A stretch of DNA of 64,000 nucleotides from Paraburkholderia largidicola (lineage in GTDB: Bacteria > Pseudomonadota > Gammaproteobacteria > Burkholderiales > Burkholderiaceae). Below the pieces are notes generated by a model. That model saw nothing but the letters and a program-made list of their open reading frames with translations. It did no database searches and was not told where the DNA came from. Each line of letters starts with the position of its first letter. Within the stretch, counting starts at the first letter, position 1. The stretch covers positions 1-64,000 of the forward strand of contig NZ_AP023176.1 of assembly GCF_013426895.1 (NCBI RefSeq), given 5' to 3'. Below, piece after piece: positions 44,236-53,382 of the stretch. The position numbers were made by a program, and so were the translations under genes.

Positions 44236-46233
44236 CTAGTTCTCGCTCACGCCGTTGTCTTGCGGATCGCTGGCGCACAGGGAGGGCATCTTGCGATAGA
44301 CCGTATTGCGCGAAATACCGAGCGCGCGCGCGGCCGCCGATACGTTCCCGTTATGCCGCGCGACAGCCGCCGCAATCGCGGAGGCCTGTACGTCCTGCAT
44401 CCGTGCGTCGTGCAGCGGCAACGGATAGTCCGCCGCGCGCGCCGCCAGTGCCGAACTGCTGCGCAGATCGTCGAAGAAGTCGTCGGGCAGATGCTCGCGG
44501 CGGATTTGTCCGTCGTCGTCGACCATCGCGGCCGCCGTGCGCAGCAGATTGCCGAGCTGGCGGAAATTGCCCGGCCATGCGCATTGCTCGAACAGCGTCT
44601 TCACGTCGTCTGCAAGGCTGAGCGGCGCGCCGGCGATTTCGTCGGACGGCACCGACTGCAACATCCTCCCGATGACGATGGCGAGATCGGTGCGCTCGCG
44701 CAAGGGCGGCAGTCTGACGACGAGGCCGTTCAAACGGTAATACAGGTCCTCACGGAACCGGTTCTGCACGATCATTTCGCGCAGATTGCGGTGCGTCGCG
44801 CAGATGATCGCGATGTCGACGGGAATCGATTTGCTGGAGCCGAGCGGATCGACCACGCGTTCCTGCAGCACGCGCAGCAGCCGCACCTGCAACGGATACG
44901 GCATGTCGCCGATCTCGTCGAGAAACAGCGTGCCACCGTTGGCCTGCAGCAGTTTGCCGATCGCGCCTTTGCGCCGCGCGCCCGTAAAGGCGCCGTCTTC
45001 GTAACCGAAAAGCTCCGACTCGATCAGGTTTTCGGGGATCGATGCGCAATTGACCGCGACGAACGGGCCCGCGCGGCGCGGCGAATCGTTGTGGATGGCC
45101 TGCGCGAGCAGTTCCTTGCCGGTACCCGTCTCGCCCGTGATCAGAATGGGAATGTCCTTGCCCAGCACCTTGCGCACCTTCCCGACGACGGCGCAAACCT
45201 GTGGATCGCCGGTGTCGAGCGAGTCGAGCCGCGACGGCGCGTTGGTGGGCGACGCGGTTCTCGTCAGCGGCGTGCGCGCAGCGGCGGGCCGCGCGCTGGC
45301 GGGAAGGTCGGCGGGCCATGCTGTCTCGCTGCCGAGCGTCGGGCGGCGAAACTCGACGTTCGCGCACACGACCGTGCCGTTGTTCAGATCGAGCGTGATG
45401 TGATGGCCCTGGCTCGCGCGCAGGCGGTCGATCAGCTGCGGCGTCGTCAATCCGAACAGCGACGACAGCGTATGCGCGCGCATCGCTGCGAGCGGCAGCC
45501 CAACCTGGAACTGCGCGCTGCGATTCGCGGACAGAAAGCGGCCGTCGCACGTGAAGGCCATGATGCCTTCCATCAACGTGCCCAGAAACTCCGGCCGGCC
45601 ATGAAACGCGATTTGCAGCGTGTTGCGGAAGGTGTTGGCGAACAGATGGTTTTCGATCATCTGCACGGACATCTTCGCGAGCGCCATCGTGTGCTGATGG
45701 TAGCCGCGATGGTCGCCTGTCACGTCGAGCACGCCGACCAGATCGCCGTACGGGTCGAGGATCGGCACGCTGGAACAGGTCAGGAAGCGGTTGGCGGCGA
45801 GATAGTGCTGATCGCCGTGCACGACGGTGGCCGTGCGCTCGGCGATGGCCGTGCCGATCGCATTCGTGCCTTGCCGTTCCTCGGCCCAGTTGGCGCCCGC
45901 CATGAGCGCGACTTTCTCGGCGCGCTGCAGAAAATCGTCGTCGCCGATCGAATGAAGAATCAGCCCTTGCGCATCGGTGAGCACGATCATGCTTTGCGTG
46001 TTCGCGATCTGCTCGCGCAGCGTCTCCATGACGGGCGTGGCGTGCGCGCACAGCACGAGATTCTGTTCGAGCTTCATGCGCAATTCGCCGTGCGTCAGCA
46101 CATCGTAGTCGGGACGCATCGCGGCACTCAGCCCGAACGTTTCCGACCTCTCGTGCGCTTTCTGGATCGACGGGGTGAGCCAGCCGTTTTCCCGGCCTGT
46201 CAGCGATCCGGTTGTCGTCGCATCGTCGCGCAT
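44236..46233 (-). CDS. AcoR-type sigma-54-dependent activator
   Basis: 665 residues. A GAF-containing sensory region (residues 50-310; NTQSMIVLTDAQGLILHSIGDDDFLQRA, ANWAEERQGTNAIGTAIAER) has the pattern of AcoR and acetoin/alcohol-responsive activators. The AAA+ domain has GETGTGKE, GYEDGAFTGARR and [12 protein letters not shown], and the Fis-type HTH ends the chain (NVSAAARALGISRNTVYRKM). No receiver domain is present, so it probably responds directly to a small molecule. It lies immediately upstream of pqqA in the same direction. The dyads and sigma-54 promoters at pqqA and the dehydrogenase make it their likely activator. Confidence 0.85.
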   Translation of the reverse strand: MRDDATTTGSLTGRENGWLTPSIQKAHERSETFGLSAAMRPDYDVLTHGELRMKLEQNLVLCAHATPVMETLREQIANTQSMIVLTDAQGLILHSIGDDDFLQRAEKVALMAGANWAEERQGTNAIGTAIAERTATVVHGDQHYLAANRFLTCSSVPILDPYGDLVGVLDVTGDHRGYHQHTMALAKMSVQMIENHLFANTFRNTLQIAFHGRPEFLGTLMEGIMAFTCDGRFLSANRSAQFQVGLPLAAMRAHTLSSLFGLTTPQLIDRLRASQGHHITLDLNNGTVVCANVEFRRPTLGSETAWPADLPASARPAAARTPLTRTASPTNAPSRLDSLDTGDPQVCAVVGKVRKVLGKDIPILITGETGTGKELLAQAIHNDSPRRAGPFVAVNCASIPENLIESELFGYEDGAFTGARRKGAIGKLLQANGGTLFLDEIGDMPYPLQVRLLRVLQERVVDPLGSSKSIPVDIAIICATHRNLREMIVQNRFREDLYYRLNGLVVRLPPLRERTDLAIVIGRMLQSVPSDEIAGAPLSLADDVKTLFEQCAWPGNFRQLGNLLRTAAAMVDDDGQIRREHLPDDFFDDLRSSSALAARAADYPLPLHDARMQDVQASAIAAAVARHNGNVSAAARALGISRNTVYRKMPSLCASDPQDNGVSEN

Positions 46234-46415
46234 CGTCTCCTCCTGTATCGTGCCTGTCGTTGTGCAGACATCGCGGGAGTGAAAAGCAAGACGCGCGCCA
46301 TTCGGTGCTGTTAGCCAGACGAAAGGATGTGTTGCGGGCGATGCGGTCGATGGATATCGGACATGCGAAGATTCATTTTTCCGAATGCGCGTTCGTTGCC
46401 AGAAACGGGACGCCT

Positions 46416-47357
46416 ATGAGTTCACACGACACGATGCAGCGAACGGTCACTCGCGACGGTCACGCAATCGCCTATACCGAGCATGGCGATCCACGCGGCG
46501 TACCTGTCGTCGTGCTGCATGGCGGGCCGGGAAGCGGCAGTCAGCCCGGCGCGTTGCGTCTGTTCGATCTCGCGCGCTTTCGCGTCGTGATGGTGGATCA
46601 GCGAGGTACGGGTGCTTCGAAGCCTCGTGGAAGCCTTCGACACAACGACACGCAGCATCTGATCAGCGATCTCGAAGCGATTCGAGCGCATCTGGGGATC
46701 GTGCGTTGGGGTGTTGTCGGCGGATCGTGGGGCGCGGCGCTTGCGCTCGCGTACGCGGGAACGCATCCCGCATCCGTTAGCGGCGTCGTGTTGCGTGGCC
46801 TCTTTCTGACGTCTGAACGCGAAGTGCGTGGCCTGTTCGTGACGTCGCGATTTCGCGCGCCGCGTGCGTGGCGCGCGTTGATGCAAGCAACGCGTTGCGT
46901 GCGGGCATCGTCGCTGCCATCGGCCTGCATGCGGTCGATGCAACCACGCGCTCGCGGACATAGCAATGCCGTCGCTGCCGCGTGGCGCGCCTATGAAAAC
47001 GCGGTACTGATGCACAAGACTGCGGCTCACAAGCGCACGTCATCGAAGCACGATCAAACGACGACAGCGAAGTACCGCATTCAGGCACACTACCTCGCGC
47101 ACGATTGCTGGCTCGGCGAACGTCGGCTGATGGCGCTGGCGAAGCGCGCAGTCGCATCATGTGTGGCAGTGCATGCGGTGCATGGATTGCGCGATCCCGT
47201 GTGTCCGCCAGGCAATCTGCACCGCTTGATGCGCGCGGTTCCCGCCGTACATGGCAGGTTTGTCGACGCGGGTCACCTCGCGTCGGACCCGCGTCTCGCG
47301 GAAGCCCTCGTTGCAGTGATCCGCGAAGTGTTCGGCACGTGCAGTGCGCCGGACTAA
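46416..47357 (+). CDS. Alpha/beta hydrolase of the prolyl aminopeptidase (S33) type
   Basis: 313 residues from ATG 46416. Family motifs are VVLHGGPGSGSQPG (oxyanion region), VVMVDQRGTGAS, nucleophile elbow GGSWGAALALAYA, acid in HGLRDPVCPP and catalytic His in VDAGHLASDP. The cap domain (about residues 140-230) is unusually Arg- and Ser-rich (CVRASSLPSACMRSMQPRAR) and may be degenerate or misaligned with the family. The substrate may be N-terminal proline peptides, but S33 also includes esterases. Divergent from the AcoR-type gene. Confidence 0.75.
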   Translation: MSSHDTMQRTVTRDGHAIAYTEHGDPRGVPVVVLHGGPGSGSQPGALRLFDLARFRVVMVDQRGTGASKPRGSLRHNDTQHLISDLEAIRAHLGIVRWGVVGGSWGAALALAYAGTHPASVSGVVLRGLFLTSEREVRGLFVTSRFRAPRAWRALMQATRCVRASSLPSACMRSMQPRARGHSNAVAAAWRAYENAVLMHKTAAHKRTSSKHDQTTTAKYRIQAHYLAHDCWLGERRLMALAKRAVASCVAVHAVHGLRDPVCPPGNLHRLMRAVPAVHGRFVDAGHLASDPRLAEALVAVIREVFGTCSAPD

Positions 47358-47626
47358 CTCTGATCGGCGAACAGATCGCCGAAAAGATCCGGCGCCGCAA
47401 CGCGTTCCGGCTCGCGCGCGGGCAGCGTGCCATCGCGCACCTGCGCGAGGACGGCGGGCGGCAGCCACGTCTCTTCCATCGCGGCAATGCCGTTCTCGAT
47501 CATCTGCTGCAGAAAAAACGACTGCCGACGTCCTGTGACTTCGGCCAATAGCCTCAGTCTCCGTTCGATCGCCGGGTCCACTCGTACTGCCACCACCTGT
47601 AGTTTGTTCTCGGCGCTTCTCTTCAC
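47354..47626 (-). CDS. Ribbon-helix-helix (CopG/Arc type) DNA-binding protein
   Basis: 90 residues. The N-terminus KLQVVAVRVDPAIERRLRLLAEVTGRRQSFFLQQMIENGIA is a ribbon-helix-helix fold, followed by a disordered acidic tail ending in DLFGDLFADQS. Such tails neutralise toxins in RelE/ParE-type modules, but no toxin gene adjoins it, so it is an orphan antitoxin or a stand-alone regulator. It overlaps the end of the convergent hydrolase gene by 4 bases. Confidence 0.75.
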   Translation of the reverse strand: MKRSAENKLQVVAVRVDPAIERRLRLLAEVTGRRQSFFLQQMIENGIAAMEETWLPPAVLAQVRDGTLPAREPERVAAPDLFGDLFADQS

Positions 47627-47723
47627 CGCATGCTCCTGTCGACATAACTCTGCGCCGTGCTTCTACCACGGCGCCTGGTCGCATGGCAATGCTTTATTTG
47701 AATTCGCGTTGAGTCATCGTGCC

Positions 47724-48007
47724 TTAATCGTCGTCATCATCGTGATGACGATGCCAGCCGCGATGGTGGCCGTGATCGTGCCATCTGCGATCGTCGCGAT
47801 AGCCATATCCGTAGCCGTCGCCGTAATAGACGGGCGCGGGCGCGTAGACGGCGGGGGCGGCGGTGCGTAGACGACGGCAGGCGCCGGCTCGACGTAGATC
47901 GGTGCCGGCACGCCGAACGTCACGCCGACATCGACGTGAGCGAGTGCCGCTGTGGACGCGCATGCGCTGAAGAGTCCGGCCGCGCAGATGAGTGTCAGTT
48001 GTTTCAA
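47724..48007 (-). pseudogene. Frameshifted secreted Pro/Tyr/His-rich protein
   Basis: A TTG at 48007, seven bases after GGAG, begins LKQLTLICAAGLFSACASTA plus ALAHVDVGVTFGVPAPIYVEP, a normal signal peptide and mature start. At the run of C near 47851-47855 the natural continuation (AVYAPAPVYYGDGYGYGYRD, then a His/Asp tail) moves to another frame. A single-base indel there restores one continuous protein of about 94 residues. The tail HDHGHHRGWHRHHDDDD could bind metal. The shift could be a mutation, phase variation or a sequencing error. Confidence 0.7.
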
Positions 48008-48135
48008 CGTATTGCTCCGTTCAGGGCGTCCGCAGATGAATGCCATTCGATGGCGAGTGACCGGCATTGTAGAAATGCAGTCGTTCTCATGTTGCTTCCG
48101 CCCTGTTGCGTGTGTAACGCCAGGTAACTGCGCGA

Positions 48136-48873
48136 TCAGGAAGCCGTGAGCGAGTCGCCCGATACATGCACGCGTTGTCCAACCTGCACCTGCGGTTGCG
48201 TTGCGTACGTGAAGTTGCGATAGCTGCCGTCCTGCATGCGGACCTGCACCTGGTAGCTCGTCTGTTTGCGCACGGCGTGCTCGATGCCGTTGCCCGCGAC
48301 GCCGCCGCCAACTGCGCCCACTACCGTAGCGAGAATGCGCCCACGCCCGCCGCCGAACTGATTGCCGATCAGGCCGCCCGCAACGGCGCCGCCCACGGCG
48401 CCGAGACCCGTCGTCGGCTCGGACGATTGCACGGCGTTGACGGCAACGACTTCGCCCGCATAGGGATCGGCGGCAACTTGCCGTGTGCCTGCCGGTTGCG
48501 CCGACGCTTGCGAGTAGTCGCCATTTGCGTATTGCGGAGCCGGCGCGACACGCGGCTTGTGCGTGTGATGAACAACGGGCTTGGGAGCCTCGGTCTGCGC
48601 TTGCTGCGCGACGGGCTGCGCGACCGGTTGCGCAGCATTCGTTTGCTGCACTACGCCCGTTTGCTGGGCAGCCGTGAGCGGCGCGCTCGCCGCTTGCGCC
48701 GCGGCGGGTGCGATCTGCTCGGTGGCCGGGGGCGCCGCGTGCGATACGGGCAGAATGCCTGTCATCGCGGCAACGCCGGTGGCGCTCGCGAGGATCACGG
48801 ACACAGCCGCGCCCGCGATCAAGGGATGGATACGGCTGCGTTGCGCAATGCTGTTCGTGACGTTGGCGCTCAT
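48136..48873 (-). CDS. Glycine-zipper 2TM domain protein
   Basis: 245 residues from ATG 48873, with GGAG correctly placed before it (a second ATG at 48885 is less well served). One N-terminal membrane anchor (HPLIAGAAVSVILASATGVA) is followed by a long Gln/Ala/Pro-rich linker, then the glycine-zipper segment GLGAVGGAVAGGLIGNQFGG and GRGRILATVVGAVGGGVAGN, and an SH3-like end (YQVQVRMQDGSYRNFTYATQPQVQVGQRV). This is the SlyB/PcP-type domain of envelope lipoproteins, but no lipobox is visible. Envelope integrity is the usual role. Confidence 0.8.
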   Translation of the reverse strand: MSANVTNSIAQRSRIHPLIAGAAVSVILASATGVAAMTGILPVSHAAPPATEQIAPAAAQAASAPLTAAQQTGVVQQTNAAQPVAQPVAQQAQTEAPKPVVHHTHKPRVAPAPQYANGDYSQASAQPAGTRQVAADPYAGEVVAVNAVQSSEPTTGLGAVGGAVAGGLIGNQFGGGRGRILATVVGAVGGGVAGNGIEHAVRKQTSYQVQVRMQDGSYRNFTYATQPQVQVGQRVHVSGDSLTAS

Positions 48874-48991
48874 CGTTGGCTCCACGGGTGGTGTGTGCCT
48901 GCAATAACGCCGCTCGAACGGGCGCGGTGCACGTGTTACCGCAACGGCTTTGTAAGCATTTGTAGTGAGTGTTTCGATGCGATCTGCGCGC

Positions 48992-49336
48992 TCAGCAGAA
49001 GCGCTGCGCGAGATCGTAGATCAACAGGAACACGCAGCCCGTATCGCTTCGGAAGCGATCGTCGACCGTTCCCGCTTCCGCGATGCCCACCCATCCCGGC
49101 AATAGTCGCTGGCCGTTCTGAATGGCCTCGCCTTCGAGCATGTAGATGAACTCCGGTCCCGTATGCAGGTGCATCGGAAACACCGTCCCCGCATCGAAGC
49201 GAACGAGTTGCATCGCGCGTCCATTGGCTTTGCCGAGATTCTTGATCTGAACGCCGCTGGCACACGCCGACGGTGTCCACGGTAGCGCTTGTGCATCGAC
49301 GGATGAGAAGCACGGCGGGGCAGGTTGCTGGTTCAT
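48992..49336 (-). CDS. Cupin domain protein
   Basis: 114 residues, a single small beta-barrel. Metal-binding cupin motif 1 is visible (FPMHLHTGPEFIYMLEGEAI, with HxH and a later Glu), and the second half has GWVGIAEAGTVDDRFRSDTGCVFLLIYDL. Such proteins are small isomerases, dioxygenases or sensors (ChrR-like anti-sigma type among them). Single gene with ATG 49336 behind GGGAGAAG. Confidence 0.8.
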   Translation of the reverse strand: MNQQPAPPCFSSVDAQALPWTPSACASGVQIKNLGKANGRAMQLVRFDAGTVFPMHLHTGPEFIYMLEGEAIQNGQRLLPGWVGIAEAGTVDDRFRSDTGCVFLLIYDLAQRFC

Positions 49337-49537
49337 CTCTTCTCCCGTTCGTTTTCGTTAGGGATTTCCTGACGCGAGATTCAGCGGGCTGGACGTCGAG
49401 CCCGCTCCGAATCCTGACTGCATCAAAAATTGCGGCGTGGGTCAATGTCAACGCGCGTGCGTGTGTCGCTTGTCGAGAGCACACACCTGACTTTCGCTTG
49501 GGCTGGACGGCACGCGCAGACAGGTCGGGAGAAGGGA

Positions 49538-50266
49538 ATGCATTTCGAGGAGCTTTCCAACGAAGAGTGGTCGCTGGTCGGGCCGATTCTCACTGCGCAA
49601 CCGCGTGCGGGCGTTCTCAGGCGTGGTCGTCCGCGCATCAGGACGCGCGTGGTCGCCAACGCGGTGCTATGGGTGTTGACCACGGGGCAATCGTGGTCGA
49701 AGCTGCCCGCGCACTATCCGTCGCAACCGACTTGCCGCTGCCGTCTCGAAGCGTGGCGGCTCGATGGCAAACTCGCCGGGATGATCCGCATCCTCGGCGA
49801 GATGGGACGCAGTTTTGCGTACGTGCCCGAGACGCCATGCGTGAGCAAAAAGCCCATGCCTAAGCGCGACGATGCCTCGATCGAAGAGCGCGGCATGCCT
49901 CGCGTGATCTGGAAAAGCCAGGCGTCGTGGCAGGCATCGCCGGCACAGCAGGAACTCACGCACGAGTTGCGCCCCGATACCTCCAGCCGTGCATTCTGGA
50001 TGGGACTGGCCGTGAAGGGCGCGCGCGTGATCGACGAAAGAGGCTATGTCGTGTACGTCGCGGCCGATCCCGTGCCGGGCGCGATGTTTCGCGGCTGGGC
50101 GGAAATCACGCAGAACGGCTGCCGCGTCGCGCGCTCCGGCCTGATCGGCCCGAAGTACGACGCGCCGGACGAGGCGATGCAATGCGCGCTGAGGTGGGCG
50201 CGACGCTGGATCGAATTGCACGGTGTGCGTTTCGAATTCGAACTGCTGCACAGGGCGGCTGATTGA
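49538..50266 (+). CDS. IS5-type transposase DNA-binding domain fused to an unknown C-terminal domain
   Basis: 242 residues from ATG 49538 behind GGGAGAAGGGA. The first 90 residues follow the DUF4096-like head of IS5-family transposases (ELSNEEWSLVGPILTAQP, then GRPRIRTRVVANAVLWVLTTGQSWSKLPAHYPSQPTCRCRLEAW). There is no DDE catalytic part. Instead a basic linker leads to a domain of about 110 residues (FWMGLAVKGARVIDERGYVVYVAADPVPGAMFRGWAEI, KYDAPDEAMQCALRWARRWIELHG) that I do not recognise. No terminal inverted repeats were seen. It looks like a domesticated DNA-binding protein rather than a broken insertion sequence. Confidence 0.7.
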   Translation: MHFEELSNEEWSLVGPILTAQPRAGVLRRGRPRIRTRVVANAVLWVLTTGQSWSKLPAHYPSQPTCRCRLEAWRLDGKLAGMIRILGEMGRSFAYVPETPCVSKKPMPKRDDASIEERGMPRVIWKSQASWQASPAQQELTHELRPDTSSRAFWMGLAVKGARVIDERGYVVYVAADPVPGAMFRGWAEITQNGCRVARSGLIGPKYDAPDEAMQCALRWARRWIELHGVRFEFELLHRAAD

Positions 50267-50453
50267 CGCTCGCGGGCCTCTCACATGATCCGCAACGCAT
50301 CGCGCACCAGTTTCGGGCGGTTTATAACGTTTCCTGAAACTGTGAGTTGGTTGATCAGATGTTTATCCGCAGAGCCGACACTCCTACACTGTTTTCAACG
50401 CAACGAACAAAACAGTTCGAAGCTTCCGAAAACGAATACTGGAGGTAATGATC

Positions 50454-50774
50454 ATGAAATCGCTCATCAAGGCTCTTGCAGTTGCTGCTGTCCTCGCTGT
50501 TCCGGTCGTGTCATTCGCGCAATCCAGCCAGCCGGTGACCCGTGCTCAAGTCCGCGCCGAGCTGGTGCAACTGGAAAAAGCGGGTTATGTCCCGTCGAAT
50601 AGCAGCGACACGCAATACCCGGCCAACATCCAAGCTGCTGAAGCAAAGGTCGATGCTGCTAACGGCGTTCAAAACAGCGGCGTCGGCGGTGTTGCAGATG
50701 GCTCGTCGCAAGGCGGTCAACGCGCTTCGTTCTCCCCGAGCTCTTACTCGGTGCCTGTTTTCGAACACCACTGA
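50454..50774 (+). CDS. DUF4148 secreted small protein (second copy)
   Basis: 106 residues from ATG 50454, eight bases after a GGAGG site; the ATG at 50448 is too close to it. The signal peptide (MKSLIKALAVAAVLAVPVVS, then FAQ) precedes the family motif VTRAQVRAELVQLEKAGYVP and TQYPANIQAAEAKVDAA. It is a paralogue of the gene at 8454-8777. Monocistronic. Confidence 0.85.
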   Translation: MKSLIKALAVAAVLAVPVVSFAQSSQPVTRAQVRAELVQLEKAGYVPSNSSDTQYPANIQAAEAKVDAANGVQNSGVGGVADGSSQGGQRASFSPSSYSVPVFEHH

Positions 50775-50917
50775 TCGGCAAAGCGCTGGCGCGACAGCCA
50801 GCGCGCAGTTCGATGTAGTCGACCGCGACACGCGCCGTCATATGACGGGACGCCTGTCGCGGTTTGTTTTTTGGGCGAGTGGTTCGACCTCATTGACGAG
50901 CAGCGACCACGAAAGCT

Positions 50918-51520
50918 TCACTGAACAAGCCACCCGCGCGCAATCGGCCACGCCAGCACCTTCCGATACAACGCAATCAAGCTGTCCGTCACCGCGTTGC
51001 CGGTCAACGACCAGAGCGGCGTGATGACCCCATACGCTACACACGCAATTGCAACGGCACCGGCCATATCCAGTGGATAGTGCACGCCGACGAACACGCG
51101 CGCCCACGCGACCGTCAGCCCTGCAACGAGTGTTAGCTCACCGTACCAACGCATGCGCGCGAGCAACAAGGTCAACGCAACGCTGGCGAACACCGTGCCG
51201 TGATCGCTCGGAAACGACGAATCCGGCGCGTGCTCGATGAACGTATGGCCAAGCCCGATCATGAACGGCCGCGGATGCATCCAGACATGACCGATGATCT
51301 GATTGAACCCGAGCGCAAGCAGCGCGACGCAACATGCGCGCAGCGCCGTCGCGCGATGGTTTCGCAGGCCCGACAGCCAGAGCGCGACAAGCACCATCGG
51401 AACGAAATAGATCACATAGTCGGCGATGAACGACGCGACGTCGATTTGCCAGCGAGGCGTCGACGTAGTCGCGTTGATCGTGAGAAAGAGCGCCTGATTG
51501 AACGCTTCGAGTGTATTCAT
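50918..51520 (-). CDS. PAP2-family phosphatase, undecaprenyl-diphosphatase (BcrC-like)
   Basis: 200 residues from ATG 51520; the frame is open to 51682, but the extension is not hydrophobic. Five or six membrane segments. The three phosphatase motifs are GHVWMHPRPF (partial motif 1), PSDHGTVFASVA (motif 2 with catalytic His) and RVFVGVHYPLDMAGA (motif 3 with nucleophile His). BcrC-type enzymes recycle the lipid carrier of peptidoglycan synthesis and confer bacitracin tolerance. Confidence 0.8.
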   Translation of the reverse strand: MNTLEAFNQALFLTINATTSTPRWQIDVASFIADYVIYFVPMVLVALWLSGLRNHRATALRACCVALLALGFNQIIGHVWMHPRPFMIGLGHTFIEHAPDSSFPSDHGTVFASVALTLLLARMRWYGELTLVAGLTVAWARVFVGVHYPLDMAGAVAIACVAYGVITPLWSLTGNAVTDSLIALYRKVLAWPIARGWLVQ

Positions 51521-51672
51521 GCTGTGATCGTGGCGGGATAGAAACCCTGTGGGAAAGGTCGCCCGATCGTACCGGGTCAAGCTTATGTCACGCTTAGGGC
51601 CATTCGATGCATCTCGTTCCATCGCGCGTTCCGGCGCAAGTTCGGCCAGCCGCCCGCTGCATGGCGAAAGCA

Positions 51673-52173
51673 TCATAGCCATGTCACCGGTGCCGAAGCT
51701 CGGACGGCGAGCCAGTCACGCGACAGCTCCAGCCACTGACCGCTGCGCCGCAGCGTGAAGGTCACGCGATGGCGTGTGGTCAAGCCGCCACGCGCAACGC
51801 GGACGAAGGCGCTTCGCCGTGGCATCGAATGGAGAACCCGAAGCTCGCTCGCGAGCGCGTGCAGGATGCGCCGCGCTGCGGCATGCCATGCAAGCGGATC
51901 GAGTATCCGGGTGCCGCGCAGCGATCTCAACAGCGACAGCGCGGTGCTGAGTTCGCGCATATGCCTGCCGTGGTCGTTGTTCAATTGCCGCACGATTGCG
52001 AAGCACGCATCCCAGCCGACATGCGTATGAACCTGCAGCCACGCAATCAGCAGCACGGTCGGCAAGAGCGCGAGGCTCTCGCGCGTCAGCACGTCGCTGT
52101 GCAATAGCGCGAGCAATTGAGTCTGCGAAATATCGCTGATGCAGCGTCGCTGCAAGTCCGGCAGGTGACGCAT
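51673..52173 (-). CDS. Hypothetical protein
   Basis: 166 residues from ATG 52173 behind CAGGAGGCCTTGTC, a very good ribosome site and the main reason for this start. The chain is helical and rich in Leu, Arg and His (LLPTVLLIAWLQVHTHVGWD, then IVRQLNNDHGRHMRELSTALSLLRSLRG). No signal peptide, no recognised domain. It is followed by the PAP2 gene on the same strand after 152 bases. Confidence 0.5.
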   Translation of the reverse strand: MRHLPDLQRRCISDISQTQLLALLHSDVLTRESLALLPTVLLIAWLQVHTHVGWDACFAIVRQLNNDHGRHMRELSTALSLLRSLRGTRILDPLAWHAAARRILHALASELRVLHSMPRRSAFVRVARGGLTTRHRVTFTLRRSGQWLELSRDWLAVRASAPVTWL

Positions 52174-52627
52174 GACAAGGCCTCCTGTGACGAAAGGGTC
52201 GCGGATTCTCGTGGCCGCTGAAGGACGCGTCGCGTCCCACCACGGCGATGGAAAAGGCTGGACACCTGACTTCACACGACCTTGCTGCTAACGTCGTTGA
52301 ACGCGCTTGCTGCAACAGATGATGCATGGTGCTCGATGCCGTCTCGGGATTCACTATGAGGCAATGTCCTGCAAAGACCTTTGCCCTTGCGTCGCGCCGC
52401 TTTGTCCGATCGTCCGTTTTTGTGGTGCGCGCCGTGCGAACTTTGCCGCGCGTCCAGCGCTTTTTGCCGGGCCTCCCGTCTGCGTCGACGAACACCTCGC
52501 GATTCCGTCGATTGACGCGAGCGAACCTTGCGACAACACTGTCTTCGAGTGCGCCCTGTGCCGCGAATGAACGCGTCACAGGGCGTTCGTTCGTCGGACA
52601 TCGATCTGCGTTGGGAGCGCGTAATTC
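52174..52627. other. intergenic region upstream of the SDR gene
   Basis: 454 bases between divergent genes. Several frames are open but Arg/Ser-rich and not gene-like. No promoter or operator could be named. Confidence 0.4.
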
Positions 52628-53329
52628 ATGAACAGTCTGGATGGAACCATCGTCGCCATTACGGGCGCCTTCGGTAATCTCGGTCTCGTGACCGCGCAGG
52701 TGCTGACGGAGCGCGGCGCGAAAGTCGCGCTGATCGGCAGAGGGAAGGCGCCTGGAAATGTGCCCGCATCGCTGGCGCAGGCGTATGTCGCGAGCGGCGT
52801 CGATCTCGCGGAACGGGATGCGGCGCAGCGCGCGGTCGATTCGATCGCGAGTCAGCTCGGCGGTCTGAATGCGCTCGTGAACGTCGCGGGTGGATTTAGC
52901 TGGGAGACGGTCGCCGACGGCAGCGCGGATACGTGGGAACGTATGTTCGACGTGAACGTGAAGACCACGGTCAATGCCACGAAAGCCGCGCTTCATCATC
53001 TGACGAAGGCCACGGGCGGCCGCATCGTCAACATCGGCGCGATGGCGGCGTTGAAGGCGGGCATGGGGATGGGCGCCTACGCTGCGTCGAAGGCGGGCGT
53101 GATGCGTCTGACGGAAGCGCTGGCCGAAGAACTCAAGGACAAGGGCGCAACCGTCAACGCGATTTTGCCGAGCATCATCGACACGCCGCAGAATCGCGCC
53201 GATATGCCCGATGCCGATTTCACGCGCTGGGTGACGCCGGAGCAGATTGGCGGCGTGATCGCGTTTTTGCTGTCAAAGGAAGCTCAGTGCGTGACGGGTG
53301 CGCTGATTCCCGTCGCAGGACGCGTGTGA
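52628..53329 (+). CDS. Short-chain dehydrogenase/reductase
   Basis: 233 residues. The Rossmann motif is variant (ITGAFGNLGLVTAQVLTERG), followed by NVAGGFSWETV and the active-site YAASK with Tyr and Lys. The position usually held by the catalytic Ser is Ala (VNIGAMAALKAGMGMGAYAA); this variant is frequent in the subfamily, so activity cannot be excluded. The end VTGALIPVAGRV fits the family. Substrate unknown. Single gene. Confidence 0.85.
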   Translation: MNSLDGTIVAITGAFGNLGLVTAQVLTERGAKVALIGRGKAPGNVPASLAQAYVASGVDLAERDAAQRAVDSIASQLGGLNALVNVAGGFSWETVADGSADTWERMFDVNVKTTVNATKAALHHLTKATGGRIVNIGAMAALKAGMGMGAYAASKAGVMRLTEALAEELKDKGATVNAILPSIIDTPQNRADMPDADFTRWVTPEQIGGVIAFLLSKEAQCVTGALIPVAGRV

Positions 53330-53364
53330 GATCGCCTGAAATTTAATTTCAACATTACAAAAGC

Positions 53365-53382
53365 CTGTCAAAGATATTTCAT
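53365..53382 (+). promoter_or_regulatory. Pho-box-like direct repeat upstream of phoX
   Basis: CTGTCAA-AGAT-ATTTCAT, two 7-base half-sites on an 11-base period; a third poorer ATTCATT follows at 53387. This is the format bound by PhoB (CTGTCAT-N4 repeats). It lies 110 bases before the PhoX start. Confidence 0.45.

Noticed and set aside
44236..46314. A 721-codon plus-strand frame opposite the AcoR-type gene.
   Set aside because: Arg/Ala/His-rich antisense of a clear sigma-54 activator; no family features.
47354..47626. Toxin-antitoxin module around the ribbon-helix-helix protein.
   Set aside because: No adjacent small toxin frame on either side; the neighbours are a hydrolase and a secreted protein.
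49538..50266. Intact insertion sequence.
   Set aside because: No DDE catalytic domain, no terminal inverted repeats and no target duplication were visible.
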